From assembly GCA_002505495.1 (NCBI GenBank), contig DAVI01000001.1:1-8883 (forward strand): a stretch of DNA of 8,883 nucleotides. The letters run 5' to 3'. Below, piece after piece: positions 4,626 through 8,883 of this stretch. Position 1 is the first letter of the stretch; each line of letters starts with the position of its first letter. A model generated the notes under the pieces. That model searched no databases. It was not told the DNA's origin and saw only the letters and a list, made by a program, of their open reading frames with translations. The position numbers were made by a program, and so were the translations under genes. This stretch comes from Euryarchaeota archaeon UBA59 (GTDB lineage: Archaea > Thermoplasmatota > Poseidoniia > Poseidoniales > Thalassarchaeaceae).

Positions 4626-7600
4626 TCAGAGGAGGTCGTCAATGAGTGAGTCGAGTTCCTCGTCACCGGTTATATCTCGCTCTTCTTTCGACTCATCGAA
4701 GAGGTCTGCCGCCAACTCCTCCAACCTTGCACTCGCTGCCGTAGGTGCCGTCGAGGTGGGGCTGATGGTCCGCTCGGCCGTACCACTCGGCTCTGGAGCG
4801 GTCTGTGGGCTCAGTCCGCCCGGCCTTTGAGGGGCGGTCGTCTGTTCCTTCTGAATCTCAGCGGCGGCGGGCATCAATGTGCCGGCGAGGTCGGCATCGG
4901 CGCCGAGTCCAGGCTCCCCCCAGTCATCCTGCGGCAATCCCCAAGCGGCAGTCGCAAGTTGCCACGCCTCGTCCTTCCGAGAGTTTCTGCGGGCCCGGAA
5001 CGCCAACATCATAACTGTCAGAATCGCGAGTGAGAGCAGGATCGTGAGAATTGTGTTCAAGTCTATCAACTCGAGGATTCCTGAGCGGGATTCCCCCTCA
5101 TCGCCTCCGCCATCTCCGGTTGTAGTTGTGGTGTAGGGTTTGACCTCCTTCGCTTGCAGTGAATGCTTCCAAACCGTGCCGTCAAACGCCGAGACGGCGA
5201 TGAACCAGTATGATGCGTTGTCGTATGTTGTATTCTCGTCGACCATCTCCAGCGACCAGAAGCTGCCGACGATGCCGCCCTTGGCCAAGTTCGCCTCGTC
5301 ACTGTTCTCAAAGCGCTGCTGGCTGACATAGATTCTGTAGTTGCGTATGTCGGTACGGGTGAGTACCTCCCACTCGACCTCTATCGCGGTCCCCTCGTCG
5401 TTCCACCCTGCCGTGAAGTCGACATATGGTAGGTGACCGCCGGGGTCCTCCCCCGAATTGTCATACGCCTTTCCTGCGCCGACGTTCAACTGGTCGCGGT
5501 GGGCGTTTCCAGACGAATCCACTGCGACCACCGCGACATGGACCGGGATTCCCGCCATCACCGGTTCACCACCGCTGATGCTCTTGAGTGTCAACCGTTG
5601 TACCTCGTCCCTATCGACTATCATCACCGGCTCACGGTGTCCGACGCTGGTGAATGATACAACATCCGCATAGATCTCGTAGAATGCGATGTCGCTAGCG
5701 TCACTCGGCAAGAACTCGACATAGACCGCACTTCCGTTGTCACCGGGCACGTCACTGACGAAGGGCATCTCAAGTCGGTCAGGCGCAAGAATGTCGTCAC
5801 GGTTGTCAATCGGTGTCACTACGACCGTGGGAAGTCGGGTCAGGAAGGCGAAGGTCTTCAAATCGTGAATGGTAACGGTGACGGAGAGAGGAGTGTTCGG
5901 CCTGATTGGGGAGGGATTCGAAGTCTCGACAGAATCGTCGCCGTACAGCGCTGTACCAAGAGTGATCTCAATCTTCTCCGAATCGGAATCCAGCGGATAC
6001 TGCAACTCGATTCTAGTCAGGCCGCATGAGTCCAAATCGTCTAGACAGCGAGCCCACGCGGCGGCGAGGTCGTCAACCGGCTGATTACTTGCCCAGACGA
6101 CATAGAACGAGAAGTCGTCAACAGTGCTCGGGGACCAAGAGACATCTATCGCCTCACCCATGTCATCCGCATGGTCCCACGCAGAGAGGTTCTCGACGCG
6201 AGGTGGTGGGTCTGAGCCGCGCAGGTTGCGCTCCGGCATCGCCTCGACGGAGGTCACATTGCCGAGGTCGCAGTTGCCCCAGAAGTCGCAAGCGACGACA
6301 GTTACCCAGTAGAGGGCGTTGTCCTCAAGTGGATGCCCACCCCAGTCTGTGATAATCGTTGAGTTGGTCGTGCAGTCCGGGACGATGGACGCATTGAGGA
6401 AGTTTGATGCGTCTGTTGGTGACACCTCGTCAGCCATCCTCGGACGTACCAGAATTACATGCCAGCCGCAGTCATCCTCGCCATTCGGAGTCCATGATAC
6501 CGTGATTCTGCCGCCTTCATCCTCTGGTGTGTCCCAGGCAGCGATGTCCTCGATGGGCGCTGGAGCGATTCCGTCGTCGACTCCACCGGTCGGAACTACC
6601 GGTCCGATGATAGTCGCGTTTGCTGGGTCGTGCTGTCCACTCAAGTCAACGCAGGTGAGGGCGACCCAGTAGACTCGCCCTCGCTCCAAGGTGAGAACCG
6701 TGCTGTTGGCCAGAGGATGAACATCGGGAATCTGCTGGTTCAGACCTATGGCGTCTGTAATCTCCTGAGTAACTGCCCAAACTCTGGTGCCTGCGTGGTC
6801 AATGGCCGTACATTTCCTCCACTCGACGTAGAGGTCGCCATCCTCACCGCCCTCTGCCGGCCCGGCTGTCGCCCACTCTGGGGGGGAAGGAACCTCGTCG
6901 CTCGCCGATGCCGGTCCCATGATGGGGGAGGGCTCGCCGAGCGTGCCGTCATCGTACTCGATGACCGCTATCGCATACAGGTCCACTCCGTCTTGAATCA
7001 ACTGTCCGTTCACCGTGTTGATTTCCGTCAGGGTCACAGACCAGACGGGGATTCGCAAGTCATAGGGTCGCAATTCCAGTTCAACGGAGGTTGGGGGAGT
7101 GCTCCAGTTACCCTCATTGAGGTAGATTCGGTAGGCTGCCCAGCCTGCGTCGGAACTCGGAGTCCACTCTGCGATGACAACTCCACCACCATCATCCGGC
7201 CGGTCATAGAAGTCGAGCAGTTCGATGGGAGATTCGGAACGAGTCCAATCGTAGGTGATTCTCACTTCTAGGGAGCCGTTCAGTGGGCTCAGAAGCTGGA
7301 GATGCAAATCCCTGCCGTCGGGGGTCAATGTGCCACGGCGAGCGGCGAGTTCGAAGGCGGTTGCCAGATTTGAGTTGAGGGCGGTCATGTTCCAAGTTCC
7401 GCTGTAGTTGAGATTGTGTGAATTCACCCAGACTGCGGCTCCATTAACAGGGCTGGAGAGCGTCAGTGGGATTTGGTGGGTGGGGATTCCGCCCGGCGCC
7501 GCGCTATTCGAGATTGAGGGTGTCCAAATGCTGCTGGCCGGGTCGACCAGTGTGGTTCTCTGACCGGGTCGAGTGCTGTTGGTGATGTCCCACGGATTTC

Positions 7601-7853
7601 CCGAGAAGGTGACGGTGAGTGGATCAGCGCGGCGCATCGATTCCCGCTCGATGGCGAGATGACTCGGGGCGTGGCCGAAGCCATACAGTCCATCCCCACC
7701 GGTAGTTGCCCAAATCCCCGTAGTCGAGATTGAGGCACCTGTCAATTGCAGTATGTTCTCTTGTCGCATTACCGCGTGCTGGGAGCTTGTGACATCGACG
7801 AAGTCGAGACCGCCTTGGTTGATAGCGAGCAGAGTTGTTCCGTCACTCACCAA
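4626..7853 (-). CDS. Surface protein, C-terminal part: propeller end, six FnIII-like domains, TM anchor, acidic tail
   Basis: A 1075-codon frame; its first codon (TTG at 7853) is not a credible start because it falls inside a propeller blade and has no ribosome site or signal peptide. It continues the frame at 7843-8883 after a frameshift. Residues 1-62 finish the beta-propeller; 63-207 form an unassigned beta-rich region. About six fibronectin-III-like domains follow, beginning near 208, 322, 430, 549, 690 and 804, with repeated patterns such as ITVSWTPN, YRIYLNEG and YWVTVVACD. All eight cysteines (348, 401, 462, 494, 522, 528, 603, 610) fall in the second to fourth domains, suggesting disulfides. 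Fourteen N-x-S/T sequons lie before residue 882 and none after the membrane. A Thr5-Gly-Asp linker (908-920) precedes one helix (927-952), then RARRNSRK as positive-inside signal and a cytoplasmic Pro/Thr/Glu-rich tail ending very acidic (1042-1075). Probably adhesion or envelope structure; ligand unknown. Confidence 0.85.
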   Translation of the reverse strand: MVSDGTTLLAINQGGLDFVDVTSSQHAVMRQENILQLTGASISTTGIWATTGGDGLYGFGHAPSHLAIERESMRRADPLTVTFSGNPWDITNSTRPGQRTTLVDPASSIWTPSISNSAAPGGIPTHQIPLTLSSPVNGAAVWVNSHNLNYSGTWNMTALNSNLATAFELAARRGTLTPDGRDLHLQLLSPLNGSLEVRITYDWTRSESPIELLDFYDRPDDGGGVVIAEWTPSSDAGWAAYRIYLNEGNWSTPPTSVELELRPYDLRIPVWSVTLTEINTVNGQLIQDGVDLYAIAVIEYDDGTLGEPSPIMGPASASDEVPSPPEWATAGPAEGGEDGDLYVEWRKCTAIDHAGTRVWAVTQEITDAIGLNQQIPDVHPLANSTVLTLERGRVYWVALTCVDLSGQHDPANATIIGPVVPTGGVDDGIAPAPIEDIAAWDTPEDEGGRITVSWTPNGEDDCGWHVILVRPRMADEVSPTDASNFLNASIVPDCTTNSTIITDWGGHPLEDNALYWVTVVACDFWGNCDLGNVTSVEAMPERNLRGSDPPPRVENLSAWDHADDMGEAIDVSWSPSTVDDFSFYVVWASNQPVDDLAAAWARCLDDLDSCGLTRIELQYPLDSDSEKIEITLGTALYGDDSVETSNPSPIRPNTPLSVTVTIHDLKTFAFLTRLPTVVVTPIDNRDDILAPDRLEMPFVSDVPGDNGSAVYVEFLPSDASDIAFYEIYADVVSFTSVGHREPVMIVDRDEVQRLTLKSISGGEPVMAGIPVHVAVVAVDSSGNAHRDQLNVGAGKAYDNSGEDPGGHLPYVDFTAGWNDEGTAIEVEWEVLTRTDIRNYRIYVSQQRFENSDEANLAKGGIVGSFWSLEMVDENTTYDNASYWFIAVSAFDGTVWKHSLQAKEVKPYTTTTTGDGGGDEGESRSGILELIDLNTILTILLSLAILTVMMLAFRARRNSRKDEAWQLATAAWGLPQDDWGEPGLGADADLAGTLMPAAAEIQKEQTTAPQRPGGLSPQTAPEPSGTAERTISPTSTAPTAASARLEELAADLFDESKEERDITGDEELDSLIDDLL

Positions 7854-8883
7854 CTTTCTGATGGGCCACGCCTGGAAGGACCATGATGAGGCTCCCCGAC
7901 TCCATCTGGGTGCTTGACGCGTTCCAGTGGACTAAGGGGTCCTTGTCGGTCGCGATGTGAACGCCCCACCAATCGGAGGCGACCGCTCGCACATCGTTGG
8001 AGGGGAGCATGTCGACCTGATACTGTTGGGTCGGCTGCATGGTGGCGAGGGAGAAGGCGGTGGCACCCGGACGGGTTTGGCCCTGTCCGTTGTGTGAGAG
8101 GAAGAGTGTCCGAGGGTGGCTCACCACACTCCCGCCGACGGTGACGGTGGTCTGGGGGGCGTAGGCGATGCCTGAGACATAACTGCCCAACAGGCCGCTG
8201 CTCCGGTCGTAGGTGGCCGTGACTGAATTGCTGGCCACATTCCACCGAGTCAGTCCAGTGGGAGTACCCAACATCAATTCTCCATTCTCAACCCAAATGT
8301 GCTCGACAAAGCCGTGGAGAAGGCCGTTCTGGGTGGTGACTGAATCATCCCACGCCTGAGAACTGAGATTCCAAACCCCGATGCCGCCGTAGGTGGCTAT
8401 CCAGATTCTGTTGTCATAGAGAGCGAAGTCGCGCACGATGTTACTCGGCAACCCAGCGAGTAACGCGCCGTCAGTCCAACTCTGCGTAGTAGTGTTGTAG
8501 ACCTGTACTCCGGCCGCAGTAGATCCAGTTCCCATCAGACCGATGACAAGATCACTGCCATGTTGGCTTATGCCGTGCATATTGAAGTGGAGTGGCGCGG
8601 GGGTGGTACTCACTTGGCCGGTCACTGTGTCAATCTTCCAAAGGCCACCGCCAGCTGTGGTTACCCAAAGGTCGTTGTTAACAGGCAACATCTCGTTGAC
8701 GATATCCCAGACAAACGGATAGGCCTCGACCCAATGGATGCTCCCGTTTGAAAGTAGTTCGCCGTGGAGGATGGATGAGCCGAAGTATTGGTTGGCGTCA
8801 TCGGCTGAGGTGATGTAGACCTCATTGCCTTGGAAGGTGATGTCCAGCATCCGACCGCTTGAGAGACCGGCTAGGACATCGAG
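7843..8883 (-). CDS. Surface protein, N-terminal part: Reg_prop-like beta-propeller (5' end outside window)
   Basis: The frame is open to the right edge with no start needed inside the window; the Met at 8850 is internal, since the preceding codons (LDVLAGLSSGR) continue the propeller pattern. Numbering from that Met gives 335 codons. Repeating units of about 40-70 residues carry the pattern L-P-S-N-x-V-R ... x-I-W-I-A-T ... G-[IL]-x-x-W-N: around 49-73, 133-164, 174-205 and 282-312. This resembles the two-component-regulator propeller repeat (Reg_prop) seen in sensor ectodomains. N-x-S/T sequons at about 35, 119, 161 and 310 fit an exported protein. It ends at a TGA at 7843-7845 after a probable frameshift. 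The rest of the same protein, including its only membrane anchor, is encoded in the other frame (4626-7853). As written the protein would be truncated in mid-blade and released from the membrane, so the gene is either broken or misread by one base. Confidence 0.82.
   Translation of the reverse strand, partial: LDVLAGLSSGRMLDITFQGNEVYITSADDANQYFGSSILHGELLSNGSIHWVEAYPFVWDIVNEMLPVNNDLWVTTAGGGLWKIDTVTGQVSTTPAPLHFNMHGISQHGSDLVIGLMGTGSTAAGVQVYNTTTQSWTDGALLAGLPSNIVRDFALYDNRIWIATYGGIGVWNLSSQAWDDSVTTQNGLLHGFVEHIWVENGELMLGTPTGLTRWNVASNSVTATYDRSSGLLGSYVSGIAYAPQTTVTVGGSVVSHPRTLFLSHNGQGQTRPGATAFSLATMQPTQQYQVDMLPSNDVRAVASDWWGVHIATDKDPLVHWNASSTQMESGSLIMVLPGVAHQKVGE
7863..7865 (-). other. Probable single-base frameshift site in the surface-protein gene
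   Basis: The upstream frame ends at a TGA at 7843-7845, and the downstream frame is open only from 7931 leftward. Dropping one G of this GGG run (CCC on the coding strand) joins them to read LPGVAIRKLVSDGTTLLAIN. That aligns with two other blades of the same protein, LPSNDVRAVASDWWGVHIAT and LPSNIVRDFALYDNRIWIAT. The exact base cannot be fixed, but the change must lie within a few codons. Confidence 0.7.

Noticed and set aside
7851..7853. TTG as a real start for the 1075-codon frame
   Set aside because: No ribosome site at a suitable distance, no signal peptide, and the codon falls inside a propeller blade that completes the upstream frame.

Overview
The window (about 8.9 kb, GC-rich) carries five genes, or six open frames, all on the minus strand. 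Read in the direction of transcription they run from right to left. The style suggests a marine Group II/III-type euryarchaeon (Candidatus Poseidoniales or a relative). The signs are very large secreted proteins with fibronectin-III arrays held by one C-terminal membrane helix, acidic cytoplasmic tails, thrombospondin-type calcium repeats, and small zinc-ribbon membrane proteins. This assignment is inference from protein architecture; no rRNA or tRNA is present to fix the taxonomy, and a bacterium is not excluded.

Right part (8883 to 4626): a giant surface protein whose start lies outside the window. An extracellular beta-propeller of two-component-regulator type (Reg_prop-like blades) leads into about six fibronectin-III-like domains, a Thr/Gly linker, one transmembrane helix and an acidic tail. 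The frame is broken near 7863-7865. Two overlapping open frames (7843-8883 and 4626-7853) together make one protein, and removing a single G restores a normal propeller blade. This is either a sequencing/assembly indel or a real frameshift.

Middle part (4558 to 957): a compact cluster for p-aminobenzoate (folate precursor) synthesis. pabC (aminodeoxychorismate lyase) comes first. It is followed, with stop and start regions adjoining, by a fused aminodeoxychorismate synthase with PabB at the N-terminus and PabA at the C-terminus. A 120-residue zinc-ribbon, two-helix membrane protein follows 9 nt later. The PIKGT lysine and the intact Cys-His-Glu amidotransferase triad show that chorismate plus glutamine would be converted to aminodeoxychorismate, which PabC then cleaves to p-aminobenzoate and pyruvate. 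The 67-nt spacer before pabC is rich in palindromes.

Left part (956 to 1): a 363-nt non-coding stretch with two 28-nt hairpin repeats that differ by a compensatory base-pair change, plus a third GC-rich hairpin. After it comes a secreted calcium-repeat protein with a signal peptide, five DxDxDG-type repeats and a Gly-Gln dipeptide tail, which runs off the left edge.
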